A stretch of 64,000 bases of DNA, taken from the NCBI GenBank assembly GCA_902805475.1, contig CADCSX010000002.1, forward strand, positions 496,001-560,000, in the 5' to 3' direction. Both the position numbers and the translations under genes were made by a program. Source of the stretch: Entonaema liquescens (taxonomy: Eukaryota > Ascomycota > Sordariomycetes > Xylariales > Xylariaceae). Shown here in pieces: positions 45,640-56,497 of this stretch. How positions within the stretch are numbered: position 1 is the first letter of the stretch; each line of letters opens with the position of its first letter. The notes under the pieces were generated by a model, which did no database searches, was not told where the DNA came from, and worked only from the letters and a program-made list of their open reading frames with translations.

Positions 45640-46810
45640 GTTGAGAGATGGTGATGTTATAGGTAGCAGCTTGTTATGGTGGTTTCAATGACTCCGAAGA
45701 TACGACCAAGCCGCTTTGACAAGGGTAGTCTTTATCCTGCCACGGGAAGAGAGACGAAGAATTTAGCGCAACAATTGAAAATAAAGGAGACAATATAAGA
45801 TATAATGCTATGTTAGAATTGGTGGGGGTATTATGAAAAGATTGGTCCCAGCCAGGTAAAGACAGCTTGGATGGAAGAAGGGGGCAGAAGTCAGGAACAG
45901 AGGCAAACGATTATGCTGATGAGATGGGGGGATGTGATGGCTGGGATGAACCAGGTCAGGTACAACGCTTTCGGATATTAGAAGCGCCACCATTCATCCA
46001 AGAAAGAAGCTAGAGACGCGATATTATTTAGATAGAAAAAGGGTATAAGGTTTTGTAATTGCAAAATGATGTGAAGTTGAAACTTGGATCTTTAGAAAGC
46101 TGGGAAGTTGTAAGCTGTTCGTCCGTGTTAGCCAAGTCACCCGGCAAACCCCGGTCACTGACCTTGTACTGTATCCAGCGCCTCCAAGCAGGCTTATAGC
46201 GATGGTTAAAGCGATGGTTGGACCTACGAGCAAATTAAGCGGGGCGAGGGGCTTAAGGAATGACTGAATGAACGGTGGTGCCTTGTGACAAGAGCATGGG
46301 GATGCTTATCGATAGATGCGTTATCTATGATGTACCAATTACTGACGGTAGAACCTTAGTAGATACATCTCTGTACCTATGTAGTTACTTGTATTATACT
46401 TCCAAACTTACAGGCTCGTAACTCCGTAACTCCCAAATCTAAGAGTATATTACGTATTATTACTAGGAAGCCTTGGGGTCATTAGGCACTTGCATCCTCG
46501 CTCCGTTTGTAGTAATGACTAAGAAATATCAAAATCCAGTGAATTTCGAAGTCCAACAGTTCTAATTCCTACTTATTAACTAACACACCACCACCTTGTT
46601 AGAGCTATAAGGAGGTCCTCATTTTTGTGTCGATTACTTAAGAGTCATCTACCGGGTTTCAGACATGCTCTGGTCCACATTATCGTCATCAGAAAGCTGC
46701 CCGTTTTCTTTCATCCTAACTTAACTCGACCTCTTCTTTTTTAATCGCATCCAACCTCCAAGCTCTCTCATAACATCCCATATTAAGGCCATCATCCATA
46801 AAACTATATT
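45640..46810. other. divergent intergenic region, ATG4 / SQS1
   Basis: This 1.17 kb lies between divergent starts. AGGTACC-like words occur near 46370-46390. No gene is seen. Confidence 0.5.
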
Positions 46811-48941
46811 ATGGCGAAACATAAAAGGGGCGGCGGGGGGCCTAAGTTTAAGGGCCAGCGGTTCCCTCATCGTAAGAAATCTCTATTCGAGAATCGCCCA
46901 GGGGAGTATGGTGGCAACAATTCATCACCAGGTCCTCAAGGCATCGTGCGACCTCATGGTATCTACTCTATTTCCTCCCGACCTATTGGGAACTCTATTT
47001 TAGATCTAATATTACTTTAGGCTATACGCTTGCCGATGAAGCTAGGAACACGGCACATAATCGCCGCGGAGCTCGTGGCACTGATGCGAAACTAAGATAT
47101 AAGCCTGTTACATTTATCAGTGCTGGTTTCATGGACCCCCTAGAAGATCTTAACGTACAGCTTACCACTTCAAAAGAAGCAGATGCAAGCACAGACCCAA
47201 CAGAACAGGGCCCAGGTGCTACAGCCACTGTTATAGATACAGGCCTATTTGAGGACCGCATTTCGCCTTCTTCTGGCGAGGTGCCATCCCGTAACACAGA
47301 GCCGTCTCCCGCCTTACATTCGCATATTATTCCAGATAAGAGCTCGCCAAAGGATCGTAGACGTTCTGTAGATCCCGAATCTGATCACAATGGAGATTCC
47401 AGTGAGGAAGTCATATTGTTCAAAGGGAGAGACCGCGCTCGCAAAGAGCCAATTTCTCCGGAAGCAAAACAAGATGAGGCCGAGGTCGATTCTTTGAAAC
47501 TCCGCGAATTGGATCTCGAGCTACAACAGGTTATCGAAGAGACCATTCACCCAGAACCAGAAAAAGTGGATCCTGTAGTGAAAGAGGACGGCTACATACC
47601 TATGAACTCTAAGCCGAAAAACCGTGGTAGGCGACGTAAAGCAAAACAAAGCACAACGTCGGATGAAGATGAAGCTATCATTGCAGATTATATGGCTAAT
47701 ATCAGGGACTGGGAGGAGGAAGAGGAAGATGAGGAAGCCCAGCATTTAGGAGTCGGGTCTTATGGATTCAGCGTACTGAGAGATCTCGGGGCACTGATAG
47801 CGACGCTGTTCCTAACGAGGTCTCTAGTGAAGACAGTACGGGCCACAGCTCAGAAGACGCGGAAGGCGAAACTGATGAAGAAACCCGCCGACGCCGCCTT
47901 GAGACAGAGGACGAACGCCTAGCACGCATGCTCGCCAAACAAGAAGAGTTAGGCATTGACGGTGACGATGTCTTACTCTTCGACGGAGAAGCTTCTGATG
48001 AATGGATGACGTCTCATCCAGCCCCGCGTCGCAAGAGAAAGGGTGATGCAAAGAAGGCTAAAATTATCCAAAAGAAAGGTCAATACCCGAGTGCAACGCA
48101 GATGGCGGATGCATTTGATGAGCTAGATCTCATGGATTGGCATCGGCCAAGTCTTAACAACTTCAAGAAGGGATTGCCGTCATTCGACCTATCAGACTCG
48201 GAGCTGGAAGAGGCTATGAGATTGACCCACCAGCGGGACCGTATAAAGAAGGCAGAGAAAAAGAGAACACGGGAGGAACTACGGTCACAAGGTCTTCTTG
48301 GGAAGAACGTCAATCCCAACGACCTTCGAATTAAGTACCTAGGGGGTATGTCGCTAGATGATCTCGCTAACGAACTCGAGGTCTTTCTCGTTGGTTCAAA
48401 AGAGCAGTAGGTTCACGACGTCGCCATCGACTATTCAACACATAAAATGCTAATATTTTCCAGACTTATACTTCCACCATTCGACAAGGACACCCGTAAA
48501 ACAGTCCACGCCCTAGCCAACAAGTTCAAGATTAAATCGCAGTCCGCAGGCAAAGGAAAAGATAGATACCCGGTCCTCTATCGCTGCAAGGCCACGCTCC
48601 CGTTTGATCAAGCCACCTTCGATAGGATATTCGGCCGTGTCAGACAAACCTGGTTCCCTCGTGTCGACGCCAACGCCAAATTTGTGGACGAGACTAGAAT
48701 TCTCAAGCGAGCCGAGGCCCGAAGCGGCAAGTCGCGCTTCAAGAGCTCCCTAACCTATCGCGAAGGAGATGTTGTCGGGCAAAATGCTGTTGAAATAGGT
48801 GCAGAAAACAAGGGCAGGACGATGTTGGAGAAGATGGGTTGGTCCAAGGGCATGGCCCTGGGAAGCGAAGAGAATAAGGGTATTATGGTACCTATTACGC
48901 ATGTGGTTAAGAAAACCAAGGCTGGGCTTGGAGATGCTTGA
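46811..48941 (+). CDS. sqs1: SQS1/Pfa1-like G-patch and R3H protein, with apparent frameshift
   Basis: This is a nuclear/nucleolar G-patch protein; yeast Sqs1/Pfa1 activates the helicase Prp43 in ribosome biogenesis and splicing. Exons are 46811-46958, 47021-48406 and 48464-48941. Family marks are the start MAKHKRGGGGPKFKG, an acidic middle, RPSLNNFKKGLPSFDLSDSE, an R3H-like stretch FDKDTRKTVHALANKFKIKS, and a C-terminal G-patch (ENKGRTMLEKMGWSKGMALG). Splice phases close only if one base is added in exon 2. At the G-run 47788-47791 the frame RDLG leads into a short wrong frame ending at 47922, while the next frame continues GTDSDAVPNEVSSED into the rest of the protein. With one more G the product would be about 670 aa. 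This is either a sequencing or assembly indel in a homopolymer or a real mutation. Confidence 0.88.
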
Positions 48942-49819
48942 AAGGGGTAGCATTCATTGGCATTTGACAGGTTGCGAGTTTACTATTTAAGGGATAGTAC
49001 GGGGGATATGGGCACTGGTGGCGCATACTATTCTTATACATATTTACACATACTGGGATGCTCGACATACATAGCTATTCGAACAATAGAGCTTATAATC
49101 CAAATTTCATCCCTTTTCATGTAACTCTACGGATCGAGATTTTGAAGCTATACCTCCTGGAGTGCATGCTGGGCAAATAAGTAAATACCACGAATATTCC
49201 CAACGGTGTAGACTTGTCGTATTGTCGCATTTTGATTCGATACCATCTAGGAAATAGTCCGGCCCAGCCAAAATAAACCCAGTTTGCATCGAACGGAAGA
49301 GCTAGCGACGTGCATTAGCCCGCAGTAGATATTAAATTGAGGATCTGGTCAACTGCTGTCAATTAGACACTGGGGACATCAAATACGTGTTCGAACGTAG
49401 CTCCAAGTCTCAATCGAACTGCCCCCGCATATCACCCAAAAAGAAAGGCTCCGCTACGAAAACGACAAAGGCAAGAGATTAAAAAATCAAATTAACTCAA
49501 AAACATGGGATGGGAAGAGGCTTTTAATATTAGCATTATTCACGATGTTTAAGGACGAGCTCAGGATGTTTGTTCATATGCAGATTCATTCCGAAACCCT
49601 ATCGGGAAAGAGTATTGTACAACCGCAAACCCCAGACCGTGTTGTGCGAAGACATTGCCCCCTTAATAAAAAGCAAACCATCCGTAACGCATTATTGAGA
49701 CTCCCGTATGTGGGGACATGATGAAAACCAAGCCTTGGCTGAGTGAGTCTCGTTCATGATGCCAAAGCAGAAAAAAGTCCCATGCCCAAAAGAGAAACCA
49801 GACGCAGAAAACCGAGCAC
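48942..49819. other. convergent intergenic region, SQS1 / H2B
   Basis: Shared 3' flanks of 0.88 kb. Only shadow or chance frames are present, and no gene is seen. Confidence 0.5.
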
Positions 49820-50418
49820 TTATTTCGTGGATGACGAGTACTTGGTGACCGCCTTGGTTCCTTCAGAGACGGCGTGCTTCGCAAGCTCACCGGGGAGGAT
49901 CAGGCGGACTGAGGTCTGGATCTCTCGAGAAGAGATGGTGGACTTCTTGTTGTAGGCGGCAAGCTTGGAGGCTTCAGTTGCAACTCGCTCGAAGATGTCT
50001 AGGAATACCGCGTTAGTTAAATTGGCTTGCATATGCGTCAAAGCGCATCGATTATATTATGTAACATACCGTTGACGAACGAGTTCAGGATAGACATAGC
50101 ACGGTTGGAGATACCGGTGTCGGGGTGGACCTGCTTGAGGACTAAATATTTAAGTTAGTGATTGATCAGATTGAATTAATTGAAAGTAACGGTCATGACG
50201 CGTCGGAATATCCAAGTCGCGTCAAGATCCGAAACCCAGAGATGCAAAAACTTACCCTTGTAGATGTAGGAGGAGTAAGTCTCCTTACGCGCCTTGGTGC
50301 GCTTCTTCTTGTCGCCAGTGGCAGCGGTCTTCTTGCCGGCATCCTTCTTCTCGGGCGCCTTCTGAGCGGTAGCGGGAGCCTTGGAGGCGGGCTTCTTGTC
50401 AGCGGCCTTTGGTGGCAT
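49820..50418 (-). CDS. htb1: histone H2B
   Basis: Core histone H2B, which pairs with H2A in the nucleosome. There are three exons, 50418-50256, 50141-50070 and 49998-49820, giving 137 aa, the standard fungal length. A Lys/Ala/Pro-rich tail (MPPKAADKKPASKAPATAQK) leads to the fold: [40 protein letters not shown], then the C-terminal helix RLILPGELAKHAVSEGTKAV. The lysine ubiquitinated in yeast (K123) corresponds to the one in EGTKAVTKYSS. It is divergent from H2A as usual in fungi, but the two starts are 2.1 kb apart. Confidence 0.98.
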
Positions 50419-50596
50419 TTTGGATGATTAGAGATGAAAAGTGGGAAATGGGGTATAAAATTGTATGTTGATTGAGATGCAGAAATCGGAATGAATCCAA
50501 ATGCTTGTTGTGCTGGCAGAAGTTAGAGATGGGAGATGGAGAAGAAGTCAAAAGATGTTTGACGGAGAAAAGGTGGTGGGTGGGAGGTCCTTTTGT

Positions 50597-50601
50597 ATTG
50601 G
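50597..50601 (-). promoter_or_regulatory. CCAAT box upstream of H2B
   Basis: ATTGG on the plus strand reads CCAAT towards H2B, about 180 bases before its start codon. This is a plausible CCAAT-binding-complex site; the assignment is by position only. Confidence 0.3.
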
Positions 50602-51424
50602 CCCCGGGCGCTAGCGTGATTACTGATTTGATCCTCGTAAGGTTGGACTGATTGATCTTGCCTTGTGCAACGCGGTTTGCACGTAAAAAAAGGTGCCAGC
50701 TAATGTGCAGCTAAAAAATAGGTACACGTCGGAAAGTACCCTCCCTGGGGAGCGGTGTCTAGTGCTATTTGCCCCACTTTCTACAAGGTAACGCCAGTAA
50801 ACGCGATAGAAGCCGTTACGCGTTTTCCATGCACAGGCCACAATACCAACAATGCTATCTACCAAAAATCCCCAGCCTAGCAATTTTAGCAGTTTGTACC
50901 TTAGATCAGACACGGATAAGCCCATTCCCCAAAACAAATGACGAAAGAGGAAATAGTTCAAATAATTGATATGAGCTTCGACCAATCACATAATTTAGAT
51001 AGCTGCGAATTTTGGAATTTATCTACCTCTCATAGCTACACGATGCAAGTACCTTTTATCAATTATCACCCATCTGCCGCAACTCGTCTTCCCCTCGTCC
51101 CCACAACTCCGTACCGACTGTTGCCTATCCGCATAACCCGCATAGCGCCATGTAGGGACTACATCCTATCAGATCCGTACAGATTCGCGGCGTTCAACGC
51201 CTTGAGATCGGTCACATGCACAGTATCCGGCAAGGCCAAACAGTCCCCATAGATCCGTAGCTGCCGACCAAAACTTAGATCCGAAATGTGATCACGATGC
51301 TCCGAACTCACATAATTCAGAGTCCGAGCCCGTTAGATTTCGGTCAACTTGGACCTCTAGAGACTATCCGAGCTCCCGTAGATACCGTAAACACCGGGTC
51401 CGGCTCAAACTACGACTACGGAGC

Positions 51425-51445
51425 CCTTTTTTACTATAAAAAAGG
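51425..51445. repeat. perfect inverted repeat, 9-bp arms
   Basis: CCTTTTTTA and TAAAAAAGG are separated by CTA. In RNA this is a small hairpin; in DNA it is a palindromic A/T block. It is in the middle of the histone intergenic region. Its function is unknown. Confidence 0.6.
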
Positions 51446-52255
51446 CTATAAAGTGAAAATTTCATATATCAAAGCCATATACACGTAAATATGACTATAT
51501 ATAACTTACACGAGTTAAACTCATGTACCATATCGCTTTTAAATGAAAACGAAAGTTAGATATAGGTTTCAAATAGCATAAAAAGTTAAAAGTGCCATGT
51601 TCCTCGTAGACTTACCAAGTTCCATGGAAAAGAAACCTCTAAGTTAAAATCAGCCGAAGCCCCAGTATGTAAGCGGTGAACTTGGAAGATAGGACAAGCA
51701 TGTGAGAAGTTCGATCAAAACAACCTAAGATCAAAAGATTAGGGGGACAACCTAAGGGAAGATTGGATTGTAGCTCCTTTGTGCCGTCAATGCGACCATA
51801 ATAACAATAATAGGTTCGATTTGAGAAGAAAAAAAAATGATGTTGGATAATCGATAGAGTAAAATGGTCAGTTAGGGGTATGGCGAGTTTGCACCATGTT
51901 ATTGCTTGATTTTGATTTGCGAGGGAGTGCAAAAAATCGAAAATCAAAAAATCAGATGAAATTAATGGAAGGCATTCCTAAGGGCAGGCATGCTTAGGAT
52001 ATACAGCTCGAGGTTATAAGATCTCATGTCAGTAACATCATTTAGTAGCGTAGATTATGATTGGACCAATGCTAACAATTGTGATTTAATTCACGAGATA
52101 CATGGAAAGGTACCAGGTTATCTGCGCAAATACATGTAGATTAAATTGATTTATTATTCGATAGCCCTCAATGGGATTAGTGGGGCCTGTGCTTTTCCAG
52201 CGTTCCTTCCTTGCATTATTTTTCTGCCGAACCCGCAGCTCCCCCGAAATTCAGC

Positions 52256-52260
52256 CCAAT
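52256..52260 (+). promoter_or_regulatory. CCAAT box upstream of H2A
   Basis: CCAAT lies 260 bases before the H2A start codon, in H2A orientation. The assignment is by position only. Confidence 0.3.
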
Positions 52261-52519
52261 GCGGACTAGGCGCACAATCCACTCAGTTTTTTGGTGATCA
52301 GTGATTCTGATTTCCAGGACGCGACCAACAATACTTAAGCAGCTCTCCCCCCACCACCACTCAACTTCTTCCCTCCGTTTCCCATCTCTTCGTATCAACT
52401 TCATCACCAACAACAAACGCATTTATCTTCGCCCTTTCGTACGCTTTTAGAAAGCATCAGTCCATCGCGACCTTACATATTAATTCCCAAACTTTTCAAC
52501 CCCAAAACCATCAACCAAA

Positions 52520-53104
52520 ATGACTGGAGGCGGCAAATCCGGCGGCAAGGCCAGCGGTTCCAAGAACGCGCAATCGTAAGCTTTTTCCACTGCCTTTTGA
52601 AGCACAACGCGTCCAACTTGGGTTTTCTACCCAAAATCGACGCGTCAATTGTCAATATTTTCCAAGTAACATTTTTCTAACATTATCTCTAGACGATCTT
52701 CCAAGGCCGGTTTGGCTTTCCCCGTCGGTCGTGTTCACCGTCTTCTCCGCAAGGGTAACTACGCCCAGCGTGTTGGTGCTGGTGCTCCCGTCTACCTCGC
52801 TGCCGTCCTTGAGTACCTCGCTGCCGAGATTCTCGAGTTGGCTGGCAACGCTGCCCGTGACAACAAGAAGACCCGTATCATTCCCCGACATCTGCAACTC
52901 GCCATCCGAAACGATGAGGAGTTGAACAAACTTCTCGGTCACGTCACCATCGCTCAGGGTGGTGTTCTACCTAACATTCACCAGAGTATGTTCTACCCCT
53001 TGCTAATCCTACTCAACATTATATCTAACCCTGCTTTTTCAGACCTACTCCCCAAGAAGACGGGCAAGCCTGGCAAGAACGCCAGCCAAAGCCAAGAATT
53101 GTAA
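52520..53104 (+). CDS. hta1: histone H2A (with SQEL tail)
   Basis: Core histone H2A. There are three exons, 52520-52575, 52693-52985 and 53043-53104, giving 136 aa. The tail [20 protein letters not shown] leads to the fold AGLAFPVGRVHRLLRKGNYA, VGAGAPVYLAAVLEYLAAEI, NDEELNKLLGHVTIAQGGVL and LPKKTGKPGK. It ends SQSQEL, that is the SQ(E/D)L motif whose serine is phosphorylated by ATM/ATR kinases at DNA breaks, so this is the canonical fungal H2A that doubles as H2A.X. Both introns sit at positions common for fungal H2A. The coding bias towards C-ending codons fits high expression. Confidence 0.98.
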
Positions 53105-53567
53105 TTTGGCATCGTTTTCTGTTTTCTGATTGGTCGTTTGGGACGTTTCATGAACCACGGGGTCACGGCAGGGCACGGTTTTGCTTTCACGCGTTAGGGC
53201 TGTACATTACAGGCATAATCCATCGAGTAATGGACATGAATGAGAATATTTTCTGAACAATAATAACCTGAGTCTTTAATGCATCGTAATTCCTGATTCT
53301 AGTTCGGCTTCTCTACATTGTGATATGTTTGCTCCTCGTATCCTTATATGTATACAATCAAGATATCCAACGTCTAGTTTGTATTTCAATATTTTCGGAT
53401 GACCAAGATAAGTATCCCCTTATTTACAGGATTCAAGATTCTAGGTTTTTGAGTCTTCGATATACTTTGGATTCATGAATTTTTTGGTACTGTCTAAACT
53501 TCCCCGTATGTTACAGGTTCTATGTACTGAACGACGTGATCCATTCCTTTCCATTTTCGTATTGTCA
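53105..53567. other. convergent intergenic region, H2A / NDUFB9
   Basis: Shared 3' flanks of 0.46 kb. No gene is seen. Confidence 0.5.
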
Positions 53568-54108
53568 TCAAAATTTCAGCGGCGGCGGAGCTGGTAGGCA
53601 TGTTAGTATAATCCCAAAATATTCAGTAAAGCATGTATGAACTCACCGTCAGTGTTGTGTACTGGTAAGTTCCTCTCGAATTTAGATCCTGGTTAAACTG
53701 TTAGCGTACCAAGATGCTATGTGGCGAGCTATCATTTCCACTCTAAACATACCTCCAGGCGCAGTAGGTGGGCAATACGGATCAGGGTGCTTCCACGTTT
53801 CCAGCAGCTTCTCTGTTTCGCTAAGTAATGCCTATAATATCGAGCGGTCAATTGGTGTTCCTTCTCTCCGTAAATATTGCAAGAGATGCCCGTACCCTTT
53901 GTTTCCTAACGTCCGTGATATTTCGGTTCGCTTCGAAGAGAGATCGGATATAGAGAGCTTGGCCGCGCCATAAGCTTCGGTGGACAGCCCAGTCAAGAGC
54001 CAGCTTTAATGAGCGGCGGTAAAGCGACCTTCGACATGGTCTTGTTAGCGCATGGACGATCTAAATGGTAGCCAATTGGGCTTACAGCGCAGCTTGTCGG
54101 TTCGACAT
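53568..54108 (-). CDS. ndufb9: complex I subunit NDUFB9/B22 (LYR family), five small exons
   Basis: This is an accessory subunit of mitochondrial NADH:ubiquinone oxidoreductase of the LYR family, which binds the acyl carrier protein in the distal membrane arm. Exons are 54108-54086, 54028-53896, 53831-53753, 53688-53647 and 53590-53568, giving 99 aa with four introns of 56-65 bp. Each has a GT donor and AG acceptor and all are in phase. The protein starts MSNRQAALSLYRRSLKLALD, carrying the LYR motif (LYRRSLKL). It continues ALYIRSLFEANRNITD, LLSETEKLLETWKHPDPY, CPPTAPGGSKFERNLP and ends APPPLKF. No exon exceeds 133 nt, so a simple open-frame scan misses the gene. Length fits the fungal B22 orthologue. 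Confidence 0.92.
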
Positions 54109-55124
54109 AGTGAGGTCTTTTACTTGTCGTTTTGATAGGTGCGATGTGCGCGGCCCGGGTCATCCGCAAGGTGCTGCGGCCAGGAGTTCCAGCTGCACCA
54201 AAGCTGCTTCTGCTATATATTCTCCAGTGAGGCGAAGGAGTAAGGAGCTTCAACGCGCAGTCGGCGGGATAGTGTCGTGCCCGTGTTAAACCTGAAGTTG
54301 TTGGAAATCCCACGCAGTTAATTGGAACTTCCCAAACTCCCCAAGGTAGGCCAAGGTCTCCACAACCAATTATCGGAGTCGGAATGACGTTTATCCCCTC
54401 TTCAACTCTTACAAAGTGGCCCGACAATTACCAGGTAGATCCACTTCTATTAGGTACATGCGCCTAATGATTTCTACATATACGTATTTATGAGGTAAGT
54501 ACCTGGATTACGCCACAGAGGTACATACATGTACCTTCTTTACCTCTTCTTTCCCTCCAAGCAGGGGAGGGCATTGGAAAGAAACGGGTACATAACCTCG
54601 GCATATGTTTGTATGACCAGCGTATGTACCAGGCTAGCTATTTGTTTAGCAGGTATATTTAGATGTCCACAGAAAATAGCAGTGCAATCGGTGAGTACAT
54701 TTCCGATGCGCAAATATAGGTGGACAAGTGACTGGGAAGTGACCAGTGACCAGGTCAGCCTAGTAAGTGCTCCGTACAATTCCATGATTTTGAGGGAGCC
54801 GCGACGGAAAAAACCACAGCTCTAACCGGAGACATGGGAGCAGCGGATCGTATCTGAAATTTTTTGGATCTTCTCCTAAATTCAAACCCGAGATAGCGAT
54901 TAATAAAAATAACAATAACACTTCATTGATTTCTTGCCATTGCAGGCTTTGGCAGCCGATCCCGCCTTTTACTTTTTTTTTTTTTTTACATACCTTACAC
55001 CTACTTCCCAATAGGTGTTCCTATTCTAATTTTCCTTTTCTTTTTTCTTGTCGCCTCCGTATCTACCAGACATTTCCCGGATATACCCGCTCTCCTCCCG
55101 CGCAAGCTGTAACCACCTTTCACG
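54109..55124. other. divergent promoter region, NDUFB9 / KGD2
   Basis: This 1.0 kb lies between the two starts and includes a T-run at about 54973-54988 and pyrimidine-rich DNA just before KGD2. AGGTACC/GTACAT words occur near 54425-54545. No gene is seen. Confidence 0.5.
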
Positions 55125-56497
55125 ATGATGTCAAGACGGCTTCAAACTGCCGCGCGAGTTCTGCGCCGGCCGATGCAGCAGCAGCCCTTACGAGGAAATC
55201 TCCCTTTGCCGCTACTCATGACGCAAGTTCGCACCTATGCTCATACCATTGTTAAAGTCCCGCAGATGGCAGAATCCATTACCGAGGGTACTTTAAAACA
55301 ATGGAGCAAGAAAGTCGGCGACTATGTTGAGCAAGACGAAGAGATTGCTACCATTGAAACTGACAAGGTAACTAGAAATCCTACGCTCTTCATATATCTC
55401 ATGTATTGCGGGCATTCTAATATGTATGCCTACAGATTGATGTCGCCGTCAACGCCCCCGAGGCTGGAGTTCTAAAAGAACTACTCGCCAACGAAGAAGA
55501 CACCGTGACCGTCGACCAGGAGATCGCAAAGATTGAGCCGGGCGCAGCACCCGAGGGTGGTGCAAAGTCTGAAGGTGCTGAGGAGCCGCCGAAGAAGGAG
55601 GAGGCTTCGACTGAAGCCCGCCCGGCACCTTCAGAGGGAGAGAACAAGCCATCCGAGTCAAAACCTGAGCCGAAGCCGGAACAATCTAAGCCACAGCCAC
55701 CCCCAGCGCAACCTAAGAAGGAGCCTGCACCGAAACAGTCTCAGCCAGCAAAGGACACCTCGACCAGCACTGGACCCATCCTAGGAAGCCGGGAGGAGCG
55801 CCGTGTCAAGATGAACCGCATGCGTCTTCGCATTGCTGAGCGTTTAAAGCAGTCGCAGAATACAGCTGCGTCCTTGACTACCTTCAACGAGGTTGACATG
55901 TCGTCATTAATGGAGTTCCGCAAGCTCTACAAGGACGAGGTGCTTAAGAAGACTGGTGTTAAGCTCGGTTTCATGAGCGCATTCTCGCGCGCAAGTGTTT
56001 TGGCGATGCGGGATATCCCTGCCGTCAACGCCTCCATCGAGGGAGAGAACGGTGGCGACACTATCGTATACCGGGATTACGTCGACATCAGCGTGGCCGT
56101 TGCTACTGAGAAGGGTCTTGTCACTCCTGTTGTTCGCAATGCCGAATCCATGGATATGGTTGGTATCGAGAAGGCCATCGCGGACATGGGTAGGAAGGCC
56201 CGAGATGGTAAGCTTACCATTGAGGACATGGCTGGTGGTACATTCACCATCAGCAACGGAGGCGTCTTTGGCTCTCTAATGGGTACCCCTATTATCAACC
56301 TACCGCAGAGTGCTGTGTTGGGTCTTCACGCTATCAAGGACAGGGCTGTTGCTGTAAATGGCAAGGTTGAGGTTCGACCCATGATGTACCTCGCCCTGAC
56401 ATACGACCACCGTCTGCTCGACGGCAGGGAAGCTGTGCAGTTCTTGGTGAAGGTCAAGGAATACATTGAGGATCCTCGCAAGATGCTCTTGGGCTAA
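55125..56497 (+). CDS. kgd2: dihydrolipoamide succinyltransferase (E2 of 2-oxoglutarate dehydrogenase)
   Basis: This E2 core of the mitochondrial 2-oxoglutarate dehydrogenase complex transfers succinyl from lipoamide to CoA. There are two exons, 55125-55367 and 55436-56497, giving 434 aa. Residues 1-38 form an Arg-rich presequence (MMSRRLQTAARVLRRP, ending near VRTYAH). One lipoyl domain follows (VKVPQMAESITEGTL), with the lipoylated lysine K81 in IETDK as the last codon of exon 1. A Pro/Glu/Lys-rich linker (about 130-215) replaces an obvious E3-binding domain. The catalytic acyltransferase domain ends with TYDHRLLDGREAVQFL, His406 being catalytic. FTISNGGVFGSLMGTPIIN is typical. Two Met codons open the frame; I take the first. 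Confidence 0.96.

Larger units (their letters stand above)
50419..52519. other. H2B-H2A divergent intergenic region
   Basis: This 2.1 kb lies between the divergent histone starts. It contains CCAAT words at 50982-50986, 52066-52070 and 52256-52260 and a 9-bp inverted repeat at 51425-51445. A 104-codon open frame (50938-51252) lacks recognisable motifs. No gene is called. Confidence 0.45.

Noticed and set aside
50938..51252. 104-codon plus-strand open frame between the histone genes
   Set aside because: It has no domain, no codon bias and no splice context, and is rich in Pro/Arg/Thr as in a chance frame. It is kept only as intergenic sequence.
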